Source: Ktedonobacteria bacterium
GTDB lineage: Bacteria; Chloroflexota; Ktedonobacteria; Ktedonobacterales; JACDGC01
Reading direction: 5' to 3'
Assembly: GCA_027459785.1 (NCBI GenBank)
Contig: DAIDGU010000017.1
Location: 1 to 53,493 of the forward strand
Length of the DNA: 53,493 bases
This document shows positions 16,682 through 25,460 of the stretch, one piece after another; position 1 is the stretch's first letter, and the number at the start of each line of letters is the position of its first letter. The notes under the pieces were generated by a model. It was not told the origin of the DNA. It did not search any database and saw only the letters and a program-made list of their open reading frames with translations. Position numbers and translations under genes: made by a program.

Positions 16682-17272
16682 TTACTGCGCGGCTTCGCGC
16701 TCCAGCTTGGCTTTCAGCGCGGTCAGATAGGTCTTGGCGGCGGCGGTGTCGGTATTGTTCAGCGATTGCACGACAACGGGGAAGGCCGCCACGTTGGTCC
16801 GCCAGGTTTTCAAGATGCCATCCAGCGATTGCAGCGCCTGAATCTGCAAGTTGAAGAGCTGCGAGAAGCCTTGCGCCTTTTCGACCGCGCCGATGCAGAC
16901 ATCCAGCGTGATCTCCGTCAGGCCGGCGAGCAGGCCGGCGATGGGGACGACGAAGAGGTTGACGGCGTTGTGGGTGACATCCGCCACGCCTTCAGCGGCA
17001 TCGATGCCCACGCCTTCCAGGTTGGCGAGTTCCGTCGCCAGGGCGCGGCGTCCTGCATTGACAGCGTTCTGGATCTCCTGCTGGGTCAGATCGCCGATGC
17101 CGCCCATGATGCGATCTTTCTCAGCGACGGCGACGCCGACCACGCCCAAACCAGCGGCAGCGATGAGGGCGCGACGGCCCATCTTGCGGCGCTCGTCGGC
17201 GGTGGCCGCGCCAGGGGCGATGCTGCCGCCACCAGCACCATAGGTCGCGGGAACGGGTTCACGTTGGTTCAT
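16682..17272 (-). CDS. Unknown protein with a twin-arginine-like membrane segment
   Basis: The 196-residue protein starts after a clear GGAGG. Residues 1-30 are Gly/Ala-rich; RRKMGRRALIAAAGLGVVGVAVA (about residues 28-50) looks like a signal anchor or uncleaved Tat-type signal. The rest is mostly predicted helical, with a second hydrophobic stretch (VNLFVVPIAGLLAGLTEITL). I recognise no domain and no catalytic motif. It has its own terminator, so it is probably monocistronic. Confidence 0.8.
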   Translation of the reverse strand: MNQREPVPATYGAGGGSIAPGAATADERRKMGRRALIAAAGLGVVGVAVAEKDRIMGGIGDLTQQEIQNAVNAGRRALATELANLEGVGIDAAEGVADVTHNAVNLFVVPIAGLLAGLTEITLDVCIGAVEKAQGFSQLFNLQIQALQSLDGILKTWRTNVAAFPVVVQSLNNTDTAAAKTYLTALKAKLEREAAQ

Positions 17273-17377
17273 GCTTGGGCCTCCTACGTTAAACTCTTAC
17301 GCGCTATGCGGATGATATCTTGTCAGGAATGATATGACACGGCGGCGCGATTGTACACCATCATGCGGGTGAAATCA

Positions 17378-17393
17378 TGTGAATCGCTTCACA
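17378..17393. promoter_or_regulatory. CRP/FNR-type palindrome in the divergent spacer
   Basis: TGTGA-ATCGCT-TCACA is a perfect match to the TGTGA-N6-TCACA layout bound by CRP-like regulators. The 17273-17578 spacer between two divergent genes contains no other feature I can support. Chance occurrence of 10 matching positions is possible. Confidence 0.4.
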
Positions 17394-17578
17394 GCCTGGG
17401 CGGCGACCACCGTCCCTGTTGTCCCTTTCACATACTCTGTGCCAAAATCCGCCGCATTCCCCAACAGATGTGATGCGGTTCATCATGCTTGCAGCATGAG
17501 GTGTGGTACGATAGGGATGGGGAAACGCGGGAGCATCGGCACAATGCCGATTGGCTGCATATATGAGGAAGCCATTTG

Positions 17579-19249
17579 ATGAACACTGTATTCGGTGTCG
17601 TGCGCGTGCTGTCGCCCCAGGCGGATGCCGGGCGACCGCCGCCGGGGCAGCTTTTGCCGGAACAACACCTCGTTTTTCCCATCGCCGCTGAGATGATCAC
17701 GTTGGGCAGCGACCTCCACAACGCTATCGTGCTGTTCGATCCCGCGGTCGAACGCGAACATGCGTTATTGCGCTATCAACGGGGCGTGTGGACCATTGAG
17801 AATCTGGCGCAGTCAAGCACTTTGACGGTGGCAGATGTCGTCGTCCCGCCGCAGATGATGGCTTCCATCGCGCCGGGCCAGTGCTTCCAGCTTGGGGCCA
17901 CGCGCCTGCAATTGGTCGCGCCGGACCTGCCCCTAAGCCTGATGGTGTTGGCGGAAGAAGGGCCATATACCGCGCACTCCCCCTCGGTGTCGCTGCTGCA
18001 AGCGCCGCGCGCCCTCTGGCATCTGCCGCGCGGATTGCTCGGACGCGCCGGGGTGGTCATCGTTTTGCTCGGCTTTTGCGTCGCCTTCACCTTGCTGGCG
18101 GTGACGTTGGGAACGCTCATCACCCATCGCGTGCTGTCGGGTGACTGGGCCAGTGTCATCACGGCCCTGACCATCCCGCTTATTCCGGCGGCGGGCATTG
18201 TCGTGCTAATCGCGCTGATCGACCGCTATGAGCGCGAACCCTGGCACCTGCTGCTCTGCGCATTTCTCTGGGGCGCGATCGCCGCCAGCACGCCGGCGCT
18301 CTTCATCGAAACGAACGTGAATCAGGTCATCGCCGCACTGCTGCCCCATAGCGGCGCAGACATCGTGCGGTCGCTTCTAACGGGCCTCAACGCCGGCATC
18401 ATCGAAGAGGCGGCGAAAGGTGCGGGTCTGCTCGTCTTGCTCCTGATCATGCGCGAACGTTTCGAAAACATCACCGATGGCATCCTATATGGCGCGATCA
18501 TCGGCGCGGGCTTCGCCATGACGGAAAACATCGTCTACTTTGTCAACGCGGAGTCGCGCCAGACGCTGGTCTTCTTGATCATCGGGCGCGTGATCCTGGG
18601 ATGGCTCGGCCATTCCACTTTCACCGCCTGCTTCGGAGCCGGCCTGGGCTACATGCGCGAGCGTCGTGCTGGCTTTCGTCCCTGGCTGCCCCCACTGCTG
18701 GGCTTTTTGGCCGCCGTGCTGTTGCATACCCTCTTCGATTTCATCGCGTTGGCAGCGAACGCGGCATACAATAATTCGCCGAATTCGCCCCTGGTCAACG
18801 TGGTGACGCTGCTAGCGGCGGTCGGCGATTACCTGCCGTTGCTCGTCGCCGACTTCATCCTGGGCCTGATGCTGCTGCGTTCGCTGGCCCGCGAGGCTGG
18901 CGTGCTGCGCGAATATCTGGTGGATGAAGTGCGCCAGGGCATCGTGACGCCGGATGAATATGTCGTGCTGCTGCGTGCCTCAGCGGGCCAGCGGCTGCAC
19001 CGCGCGCTCTTGCTGGCGCGCGGCGCGCGGTTGTGGTGGGCGACGCGCTCGCTCTTCGCTGCCGAGGTTGGCCTGGCCTTCGCCAAGTGGCACGCCGCCC
19101 TGCCGCCGGGCGACAGCGCGTTGCCCTTCGCGCCGCCCAGCGCCTTTCGCGCACGCATCCGCCGGCTGCGCCGCATGCTGCGCACCTCCCTGCCGCATGA
19201 TCAACGCCCTTCCTCTGCCCCCATCTCACCGTATGGCATGCGCGAATGA
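17579..19249 (+). CDS. FHA-domain / PrsW-family intramembrane protease fusion
   Basis: 556 residues. The N-terminal ~115 residues have an FHA-like pattern (LGSDLHNAIVLFDPAVEREHALLRYQRGVWTIENL), expected to bind phosphothreonine peptides. The membrane part has about eight to nine helices and the PrsW motifs EEAAKG (conserved EE), FAMTENIVYF (second Glu) and HTLFDF (His and Asp), which define the CPBP/PrsW membrane protease superfamily. PrsW of Bacillus cleaves an anti-sigma factor. An ECF sigma/anti-sigma pair is 5 kb away, but a link is only a guess. The basic C-terminal tail (about residues 440-556) is not recognised. Confidence 0.88.
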   Translation: MNTVFGVVRVLSPQADAGRPPPGQLLPEQHLVFPIAAEMITLGSDLHNAIVLFDPAVEREHALLRYQRGVWTIENLAQSSTLTVADVVVPPQMMASIAPGQCFQLGATRLQLVAPDLPLSLMVLAEEGPYTAHSPSVSLLQAPRALWHLPRGLLGRAGVVIVLLGFCVAFTLLAVTLGTLITHRVLSGDWASVITALTIPLIPAAGIVVLIALIDRYEREPWHLLLCAFLWGAIAASTPALFIETNVNQVIAALLPHSGADIVRSLLTGLNAGIIEEAAKGAGLLVLLLIMRERFENITDGILYGAIIGAGFAMTENIVYFVNAESRQTLVFLIIGRVILGWLGHSTFTACFGAGLGYMRERRAGFRPWLPPLLGFLAAVLLHTLFDFIALAANAAYNNSPNSPLVNVVTLLAAVGDYLPLLVADFILGLMLLRSLAREAGVLREYLVDEVRQGIVTPDEYVVLLRASAGQRLHRALLLARGARLWWATRSLFAAEVGLAFAKWHAALPPGDSALPFAPPSAFRARIRRLRRMLRTSLPHDQRPSSAPISPYGMRE

Positions 19250-19276
19250 CCTAGCTTGCTGCGCAAACAAAACAAC

Positions 19277-19324
19277 GCCGCGCACGTCGCCTTCGCTCCT
19301 CCCTGGTAAAGGCGCATGCGCGGC
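19277..19324 (-). terminator. Hairpin terminator after the GDSL gene
   Basis: GCCGCGCA (19277-19284) pairs with TGCGCGGC (19317-19324), and an inner CGCCTT/AAGGCG pair strengthens the stem. On the minus strand it is followed by GTTGTTTTGTTT, so it should end leftward transcription from the GDSL gene. Confidence 0.6.
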
Positions 19325-19340
19325 ATGAGTCGAACGGGGA

Positions 19341-20180
19341 TCAGTAACCCAACGTGGCTCCGAAGGCGTTGGCGATGGTCGTGTAGCCGGCATCTTTCGG
19401 GTGGATGTCACCGTAGAATGAGCAGATCCAGGTCAGGTTGCAAATGTTACTGCCCTGGTTGTTGCCGCCGAAAGCACCATAGGTGTTGACCACGGGAATG
19501 CCGAACGCGGCGGCATCGGTGGCGATGGCACTATTCAACTGCTGCACGTAGGCCAGCGAGTTCGGACATTTTTGGCTGTAGGGATCGTAGTAGTTGGTCA
19601 TCACCAGATCGCCAGTGCGCTGGCCGCTACTGTTTTTGAGCGCGTTGGTCAGGTCGGGCAGGATGACATCCTTCAGGTTGGTGTTCAGCGTCGCCAGATC
19701 GGTCGCCCACTTCGACGACACGGCACAGGTGGACGAGTTGATGTCCGGTAGCAGATCGTTCGCGCCCATGTCCAGCGTAACGGGGCTGACCTGGCCGGGA
19801 TGCGCGTGCAGGAAGTTGACCGCTGCCGTCAACTGCGGGCCGAAGTAGTAGTTGTGCAAGGCGTACCAGTAGGGGCAGCCGCCATTGATCATGGTTGTGC
19901 TGGTCTCGCCATTGCAGCCATAATTCGTTAGGCTGCCGGACCCATGATGGCTGAGATTGTTATTATACAAATCCTGCACGTAACCGTGCGTCCAATCGAA
20001 GTCGGGCTGATAGCCGAAAGCCAGCGAATCGCCCAGACCGAGGTAATAGTGCTTGGGGCCGACAACAAACGCGGCAGCGCGGGCAGGGGCAGCGAAGACG
20101 TGCAAGGTCGTCAGCAATAAGGTGACGACGACGAGGCTGACGCCGATGATAGCCAGGTGACGCGGAATACGTAGTGCCAT
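19341..20180 (-). CDS. Secreted SGNH/GDSL-family hydrolase
   Basis: The 279-residue protein has an N-terminal signal peptide (hydrophobic core LAIIGVSLVVVTLLLTTLHVFA, then an APARAAA cleavage region). The mature part has block I GLGDSLAFGY with the nucleophilic Ser, block III DMGANDLL, and the C-terminal DIHPKDAGY carrying the Asp-x-x-His pair. This supports an extracellular esterase or lipase of the SGNH fold. Paired cysteines (CNGE/CPYW, NICNLTWIC) suggest disulphides. Start at 20180 has AAGGAG upstream; the longer frame to 20243 is unsupported. Confidence 0.9.
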   Translation of the reverse strand: MALRIPRHLAIIGVSLVVVTLLLTTLHVFAAPARAAAFVVGPKHYYLGLGDSLAFGYQPDFDWTHGYVQDLYNNNLSHHGSGSLTNYGCNGETSTTMINGGCPYWYALHNYYFGPQLTAAVNFLHAHPGQVSPVTLDMGANDLLPDINSSTCAVSSKWATDLATLNTNLKDVILPDLTNALKNSSGQRTGDLVMTNYYDPYSQKCPNSLAYVQQLNSAIATDAAAFGIPVVNTYGAFGGNNQGSNICNLTWICSFYGDIHPKDAGYTTIANAFGATLGY

Positions 20181-20316
20181 ACCAAACGACTCCTTCCTCA
20201 ACAGTGAGGGGCTGGAACAGACGAAGTGGCACACATGCGACACGGGGGAGGAAACGCTGTGCTACCTACCATGCTACCTGGAAATCCGCTGGTTGTCAAG
20301 GGGGCAAACCTATCAT

Positions 20317-20486
20317 CGTGTGACAGACAGGAATGTCTGTCCTCCAGATGCTCGTGTGACAGACAGGAATGTCTGTCCTCCAGATGCTCGTGTGACAGAC
20401 AGGAATGTCTGTCCTCCAGATGCTCGTGGGGCGGACAGGAATGTCTGTCCTCCAGATGCTCGTGGGGCGGACATTCCTGGCCGCCA
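20317..20486. repeat. Tandem 36-bp palindromic repeat block
   Basis: Four head-to-tail 36-bp units start at 20317, 20353, 20389 and 20425, plus a partial fifth. The first three are identical over CGTGTGACAGACAGGAATGT, the core GTCTGTCCTCC and AGATGCT. Each has a GACAGACA/TGTCTGTC palindrome. There are no spacers between units, so this is not a CRISPR array. It sits between the convergent-facing 3' end of corA and the start region of the GDSL gene. Confidence 0.92.
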
Positions 20487-20503
20487 CTTATGCGCCAGTG
20501 GGA

Positions 20504-21487
20504 TCACAGCCAGCCGCGCCGCCGGAAGTACCAGAGCTGGCCGGCGGAGATGAGCGCCATCGCCAGCAAGACGAACCAAAAATTATAGCCGTTGTCATGG
20601 ATGACCTGGGGCGAAAAAGCGAAGTTTTGGCCGAAGACGCCGGTGATGAAGGTGATTGGCATGAAGATCGTGGCGATGATGGTGAGCTGCTTCATCACCA
20701 CGTTGAGCCGGTTCGAGACGGTAGAGAGATAGACATCCAGCAAACCGCTCATCAGGTCGCGGTAGGCATCCAGGATCTCGAAGGCGCGGATGAGGTGGTC
20801 GTGCATATCGGCGAAATACGGCTCGGCTTCGGTGGGAATGAGATCGCCGGTGCGGGCGACGAGCGCGTTGGCCACCTCCACCTGCGGGCTGATGACGCGC
20901 CGCAGCAGCGCCACCGTGCGTTTCAGCCGAAAGATGCGTCCCTGAACGGCATCATTGGCGTTGTTGACCGTCGCATCCTCCAGGTCGTCGATGACAGCGT
21001 CGATCTCATCCAACTCTGGGAAGTAGCTATCCACCAGAGTATCCAGGATGGTGTGTAACAGCCGCGCCATGCCGCGCCCCATGAGGTCGGCGGCGTTCGT
21101 GCTGGTGCGCAGCGACGCGCGCAGCTCGTCCAGCCAGGGCAACGCGGTTTGATGACTGGTGATGACGAAGTTGCGCCCAAAGACGATATCGAGCTTGGGA
21201 ACGTCGCCCGTTTCCGTCGAATCATCAAAGATCAGGCTATGCATCACGAGATAAAAATAGCCGTGGCCCTCAACGAATTTGGCGCGCTCGCGCGCCTCTT
21301 GCATCGTTTCAATGGTGATCGGCGCGAGCTTGAAGGCATCGCTGAGCAATTCCTTGCAGGGCGTGATGTCACCTTGCAGATTCAGCCACACCAGCGCATG
21401 CGGATCGCGCAGCGCATCCTTCGCGTTCTTTGGCGCACCCTGCTTGTTTAGTTTGCCGTTCTGCCAAATGAAAACCTGTTGCCCCAT
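20504..21487 (-). CDS. corA: CorA-family magnesium/divalent cation channel
   Basis: 327 residues. The large N-terminal cytoplasmic domain, long coiled helices (TILDTLVDSYFPELDEIDAVIDDLEDATVNN, RLKRTVALLRRVISPQVEV) and two C-terminal membrane helices match CorA pentamers. The loop motif after helix TM1 reads GVFGQNF instead of the usual GMN-containing YGMNF; Gly and Asn are kept and Met is replaced by Gln. This variant occurs in the wider family, so transport is likely, but metal selectivity is less sure. Confidence 0.9.
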   Translation of the reverse strand: MGQQVFIWQNGKLNKQGAPKNAKDALRDPHALVWLNLQGDITPCKELLSDAFKLAPITIETMQEARERAKFVEGHGYFYLVMHSLIFDDSTETGDVPKLDIVFGRNFVITSHQTALPWLDELRASLRTSTNAADLMGRGMARLLHTILDTLVDSYFPELDEIDAVIDDLEDATVNNANDAVQGRIFRLKRTVALLRRVISPQVEVANALVARTGDLIPTEAEPYFADMHDHLIRAFEILDAYRDLMSGLLDVYLSTVSNRLNVVMKQLTIIATIFMPITFITGVFGQNFAFSPQVIHDNGYNFWFVLLAMALISAGQLWYFRRRGWL

Positions 21488-21625
21488 CCGCCGCCTCGCC
21501 TATTGAAAACATCATTTCATTTAGCTCATCGACAGCGCGCTGTTGCAAATTGAACGACGAATGGATGTAGGTGCGCTGGCACACCACTTGCAGCGCCCTA
21601 GCTATGCTGTGTGATGAGGTACGTT

Positions 21626-22516
21626 ATGCGTCGCGCCCAAACTCCCCCACCATCTGCACCACCCCCACCTTCCCCGGCTGCGTCTGACGAGGCGAAATCG
21701 ACGGCCACAACGTTGCCGAATCTTTCGCGCGAGGATCGCCGGCAGGTGCGCGAACGGTCGCCGATCAGCGCCATGGTGGTCCACGAGACGGTGCGCGAGG
21801 AAGGCGAACACGAACTGACCCGTTCCCCTGATGCGCTGGCCTGGTCCGGCCTGGCGGCGGGACTCTCGATGGGCTTCTCGCTGGTGGGCCAGGGTTTGCT
21901 GTGGGCCTACCTGCCAGCGACCGCATGGCGACCGCTCATCGCCAGCCTGGGGTATAGCCTGGGCTTCGTGTTCGTCGTGCTGGGACGCCAACAACTTTTC
22001 ACCGAAAACACCTTGACGGTGATGCTGCCCTTGCTGGCGCATCCCAACCAGCGCACGCTATTGCGCCTGGCACGGCTGTGGGCTATCGTGCTGGCGACGA
22101 ATTTGCTGGGGGCGCTCTGCTTCGCCGCTTTGGTCGCACACACTGGCATCTTTCAGCCGGTGGTCAACCGGGCGTTCCTGGCAATCGGACAGGCCGCGTT
22201 GCACGGAGGCTTCGGCCTGACCCTGTTGCGCGCCATCTTTGCTGGCTGGCTCATCGCGCTGATGATCTGGCTGTTGCCCGCCGCCCAAACGGCGCGCGTC
22301 CATATCATCATCATCCTAACCTATATCATCAGCCTGGGAGGCTTCGCCCACTCCATCGCCGGCTCGGTGGAAGTGCTTTACGTAGTGAATGCCGGCGCGG
22401 CCCCCTGGACGGCGTATCTGGGGTTCATCATCCCGACGCTGCTCGGCAACATCATCGGCGGCGTCTCGCTGGTGGCGGCGCTGAACTTCGCCCAGGTCTC
22501 CTCCGAGAAGGGGTGA
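21626..22516 (+). CDS. Formate/nitrite transporter family channel (YfdC-like)
   Basis: 296 residues. After a Pro-rich cytoplasmic N-terminus of about 70 residues there are six hydrophobic helices with GLAAGLSMGFSLVGQGLL, GFVFVVLGRQQLFTENTLT and the later GGFAHSIAGSVEVLYVVNAG and GFIIPTLLGNIIGG, typical of the FNT pentameric anion channel family and closest in feel to YfdC. AGGT five bases before 21626 supports that start over the in-frame GTG at 21611. It is divergent from corA. The anion cannot be assigned. Confidence 0.9.
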   Translation: MRRAQTPPPSAPPPPSPAASDEAKSTATTLPNLSREDRRQVRERSPISAMVVHETVREEGEHELTRSPDALAWSGLAAGLSMGFSLVGQGLLWAYLPATAWRPLIASLGYSLGFVFVVLGRQQLFTENTLTVMLPLLAHPNQRTLLRLARLWAIVLATNLLGALCFAALVAHTGIFQPVVNRAFLAIGQAALHGGFGLTLLRAIFAGWLIALMIWLLPAAQTARVHIIIILTYIISLGGFAHSIAGSVEVLYVVNAGAAPWTAYLGFIIPTLLGNIIGGVSLVAALNFAQVSSEKG

Positions 22517-22520
22517 GCGG

Positions 22521-22590
22521 CCCCATCTCCAGGGCGACCACATGGAGGGGCAGGGCGACCACAAGGGTACGCCCTACATTTGGGGGTGGG
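22521..22590. repeat. Intergenic repeat of the GGCGACCACAAGGGTACGCCC family
   Basis: Two GGGCGACCACA copies, the second continuing into AGGGTACGCCCTACA, lie between the FNT channel stop and the anti-sigma gene stop. This is the reverse complement of the family at 7488 and 45113. Confidence 0.7.
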
Positions 22591-22594
22591 GCCG

Positions 22595-24208
22595 CTACGC
22601 GGCGGACCACTGGGGTGCGCCCGTGGGTAGCGTGGCGATGGTGGCGACGACGGTGCCAGCAGGGCTATCCAGCGTGATGCCCGCGCTGCCCCAGAGGGCC
22701 AGCGTGTGGCCGTCTGGCGACCAGGCCAGGCCGCTGATGGTGCCGTTGGCCCCCGCGCTGGCGGCGTGTGCCGCGCCCGTGGTGCTGCTATAAATCTGCG
22801 CCCCGCTGTTACTGATAAAGGCGATGAGGGTGCTATCAGGACTCCACGCGGGAATCGTGCCAGCGTCGATCTTGCCGGCTTTGGTCGCGCCCGTCGCCGT
22901 GACCAGCCAGAGCGTGCCGTTGCTCGTCACCGCCAGCGTGCCACCGTCCGGCGACCAGGCCAACCCCGCGACGGGGCCAATCTGGGCCAGCGGCGTCACC
23001 TGGCCGCTCGTGGCGTCGATCTGGCTGACGGAGCCATCCGGCGCGGCGACGGCCCACTGGCCCGTGGCGGGCGCGAAGGCGACGGCGGTCGCGCCGAGCA
23101 ACGTCGCGTGGACCGCACTCGCTAGTGCGCCAAGGGTGCTGCGCGCGGCATGGCCCAAGCCCGTGATCGCCGTCGACGTACCCGTCGCCCAGACCAGCGT
23201 GGGATCGCTGCCGGTCGTCCAGCCGAGCGCCTGCGCCGGCACGGCGAGCGTGAGCGTCGCGCTATCCGGCGCGTTGGCCGTCGCCTGCGCCACCGGCTGC
23301 TGTATGCCGTAGATGGTGATGCCATGCTGGCTACCGCTGGCGTCGTTGGTCGTCAGCGCCAGCGCCACGGATTGCCCATCGGCGGACCACGCGGGGGCAG
23401 CGTCGAGGCGGGTAGGGGCGGCGGCGGAGCCAAGCAACGTCGCGGCGGTCGCCGTCGGGCTGACGCGCCAGAACGTGAGCGCGCTCCTGGCGGCCTGTGG
23501 TTGCGCCGCTGTGACGATCAGCAGTGTTTGCCCATCTGGCGACCAACTGAGGGTCGTGATCGCGCCGGCGTCGGTATCGACCTCGTGATCGCCGGTCGCG
23601 TTCGCCCGCACCAGGCGCAGCGTGTTCGTCGTCGCGTCCACATACGCGATCCATTGGCCGGTGGGGCTAACCTGCCAGCGGGTGACATGCGTGCGCGCCT
23701 CGCAAACGAGTTGGGCGTTATCGCTGAAGAGACTGCCATTGGTCTGATACACCAGGCGGTCGCCGGCAGGTAACGCGGCGGGGCAAGCGGCATAGAGCGG
23801 GCCAGTGGCGCGGTTCGCCAGGATCTTGCCGATGACCGCCGTCGCGCCGGAAAGCAGCAGGATGAGGACGAGCACCGGCACCCACACGCGCGCTGCCTGG
23901 GGCAGCAGTCGCGCGGAAACATGCGGTTTGGGGGCGGCTGACGGCCTGGCTGGCGGTGCAGCTACCGCTGGCGGACCATGCATGATCTCGCGGAAAGCCG
24001 GCGATGTGAAGATGCGGTTGCGTAGCTCAGGGGCGGGCGCATGGCGCGGTGCCTGGGCGAGCAGTTGGTCGAAGCGCGCGTAATCGGCGAGGATGGCCGC
24101 GCAATGGGTACAAGTCGCCAGATGCGCGCGCACCTTGTCGGCGGCGGCAGCATCGAGCATCCCGTCGTGATAGGCGCTTAATTGTTCTTCAACCCATTCA
24201 CACGTCAT
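22595..24208 (-). CDS. Membrane anti-sigma factor with C-terminal beta-propeller
   Basis: 537 residues. The N-terminus has the zinc-finger anti-sigma (ZAS/HC2) pattern: CEWVEEQLSAYHDGML... HLATCTHCA, with the H-x3-C-x2-C signature. One transmembrane helix (VWVPVLVLILLLSGATAVIG, about residues 108-128) follows. The extracytoplasmic part has at least five WD40/TolB-like blades, each with a SPDG or SADG turn (LSWSPDGQTLL, PAWSADGQSVAL, LAWSPDGGTLAV, LAWSPDGHTLAL). It should bind and hold the ECF sigma factor encoded 69 bases upstream, with the propeller as sensor. Confidence 0.92.
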   Translation of the reverse strand: MTCEWVEEQLSAYHDGMLDAAAADKVRAHLATCTHCAAILADYARFDQLLAQAPRHAPAPELRNRIFTSPAFREIMHGPPAVAAPPARPSAAPKPHVSARLLPQAARVWVPVLVLILLLSGATAVIGKILANRATGPLYAACPAALPAGDRLVYQTNGSLFSDNAQLVCEARTHVTRWQVSPTGQWIAYVDATTNTLRLVRANATGDHEVDTDAGAITTLSWSPDGQTLLIVTAAQPQAARSALTFWRVSPTATAATLLGSAAAPTRLDAAPAWSADGQSVALALTTNDASGSQHGITIYGIQQPVAQATANAPDSATLTLAVPAQALGWTTGSDPTLVWATGTSTAITGLGHAARSTLGALASAVHATLLGATAVAFAPATGQWAVAAPDGSVSQIDATSGQVTPLAQIGPVAGLAWSPDGGTLAVTSNGTLWLVTATGATKAGKIDAGTIPAWSPDSTLIAFISNSGAQIYSSTTGAAHAASAGANGTISGLAWSPDGHTLALWGSAGITLDSPAGTVVATIATLPTGAPQWSAA

Positions 24209-24277
24209 CTGCTAGCGCCGGCACGTCGGCTGATCGCGTCACGCACGATCTTCCCCTGTGCCGCCTCCTTATCTCGC

Positions 24278-24829
24278 TTAACGGGACGCCCCCTTGATGG
24301 GGCGGGGGACGCCGGTTTCCTGCGCGTGATACTGCTCACGGAAGGACTGCCGCGCCCGCGACAGGTACATCTTTACGCCGCTCTCCGCGATGTTGAGCGT
24401 CTGCGCGATCTCCGCATACGTGAAGCCCTGCTGGGTATACAGCAGTAGCGCGGCGCGATACGTCGGCGGCATCTGCCGCAACGCCGTGCGTACCAGTTCC
24501 GTCGTCTCGATGGTCTCTTGCGGGTCCGCGCTCTCCACGTCTGCCGGTTCGTGGTCCAGATCCTGCCACGGCAGCCAGGCGATCAGCTTGCGCCGGCGCA
24601 GCGCATCATATGCCGTATTCGTGGCGATGCGATACAGCCAGGCCGACAGCTTGAGCGAGGCATCCATCTTCGGCAGCGCCTTGAACGCTTTCAAGAACGT
24701 ATCCTGCGTCAGATCGTCAGCCTGCTCGCGGTTGCCCACGAGATGATAGATATAGTTGTAGATGGGAGTTTTGAACTCGTCGTAGATCCGCTCGAAGGAC
24801 CACGTGCTCTCTAACTCTACCATAGCCAT
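24278..24829 (-). CDS. ECF RNA polymerase sigma factor
   Basis: 183 residues. Region 2 has IYDEFKTPIYNYIYHLVGNREQADDLTQDTFLKAF and the DALRRRKL end; region 4 has LRQMPPTYRAALLLYTQQGFTYAEIAQTLNIAESGVKMYLSRARQ, the DNA-binding helix-turn-helix. This is a group IV (ECF) sigma factor without extra domains. I start at the ATG at 24829, with an AAGGGG ribosome site; the long open frame to 25222 overlaps the SAM riboswitch region and is not supported. The anti-sigma partner is the next gene. Confidence 0.94.
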   Translation of the reverse strand: MAMVELESTWSFERIYDEFKTPIYNYIYHLVGNREQADDLTQDTFLKAFKALPKMDASLKLSAWLYRIATNTAYDALRRRKLIAWLPWQDLDHEPADVESADPQETIETTELVRTALRQMPPTYRAALLLYTQQGFTYAEIAQTLNIAESGVKMYLSRARQSFREQYHAQETGVPRPIKGASR

Positions 24830-25158
24830 GCGGCAGTTGCCCCTTCGATAGAGCGTGGCTGTCCGATGCGCCCTTCCATCGAAAAGCATGCGGGCAATGC
24901 CCGCGTTGCCGGTGACACGGGAAAACGTCAGTGCGCACCTATGCTTCAGCTTGCGCGAATCATACATGCCATCCCCGTTAATGGAACGGTGCAAAGTCAC
25001 AGTGGTAACAGATTGTTCGGCGTGAATGGTGGATGATGCTTGCAATCCTAGCACACCCACCGGGTTTTTCCAATGATCTAGCCGGAATGGTTGCGTGCCA
25101 ATAGTGCCGTGTGGTATCATCTGCACGACAACTGCATAGCCGGCCCGGCTCAGGGCAA

Positions 25159-25274
25159 GCTCATCCAGACGGGTGGAGGGACAGGCCCAGCGAAGCCCGG
25201 CAACCAGCGGATGCCACAACATCCGTGTTGGTGCTAAGTCCTACAGAAGACCAATGGTTTTCTGGGAGATGAGC
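25159..25274 (+). ncRNA. SAM-I (S box) riboswitch
   Basis: The P1 helix is formed by GCTCAT (25159-25164) and ATGAGC (25269-25274). In between lie the hallmark conserved strings GGGTGGAGGGAC, GCCCAGCGAAGCCCGGCAAC, GGTGCTAAGTCC and TACAGA in the right order. SAM-I aptamers bind S-adenosylmethionine and close the P1 helix. It precedes the kinase-ahcY-metK unit and a terminator, so high SAM should reduce transcription. Confidence 0.95.
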
Positions 25275-25298
25275 GTCGATACGGCGACGTGTGCGATG

Positions 25299-25326
25299 CG
25301 ACTTCTCTCAGGAGGAGTCGTTTTTT
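25299..25326 (+). terminator. Riboswitch-controlled intrinsic terminator
   Basis: CGACTTCTC (25299-25307) pairs with GAGGAGTCG (25312-25320) with one G-U pair, then six T residues follow. It lies 25 bases after the aptamer, the expected place for the expression platform. Confidence 0.9.
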
Positions 25327-25426
25327 GTTCGCTGTCGCCAGCACCCGATAGAACGAGAGTACATCTTCTCCTCCGTTCGCGCAAGAGAAAGCATGACCTT
25401 CGTACTACCCAGGAGGAAAGGACGTA

Positions 25427-25460
25427 GCGAACACGAAGGCCACGAAGTACACGAAGTAAA
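25427..25460. repeat. CACGAA-rich intergenic repeat fragment
   Basis: Direct repeats of CACGAAG (GAACACGAAGGCCACGAAG and then TACACGAAGTAA) lie between the riboswitch and the kinase. The same words build the large inverted repeats at 26477 and 27983. Confidence 0.55.

Noticed and set aside
20317..20486. 36-bp regular repeat as a CRISPR array
   Set aside because: Units follow each other with no unique spacers, the repeat itself fills the period, and no cas genes are near.
20226..20588. Plus-strand ORF with repeated DRQECLSS peptide
   Set aside because: It is only the translation of the palindromic DNA repeats.
24830..25222. N-terminal extension of the ECF sigma factor
   Set aside because: It would run into the complementary strand of the riboswitch and has no conserved sequence; the ribosome site is at 24829.
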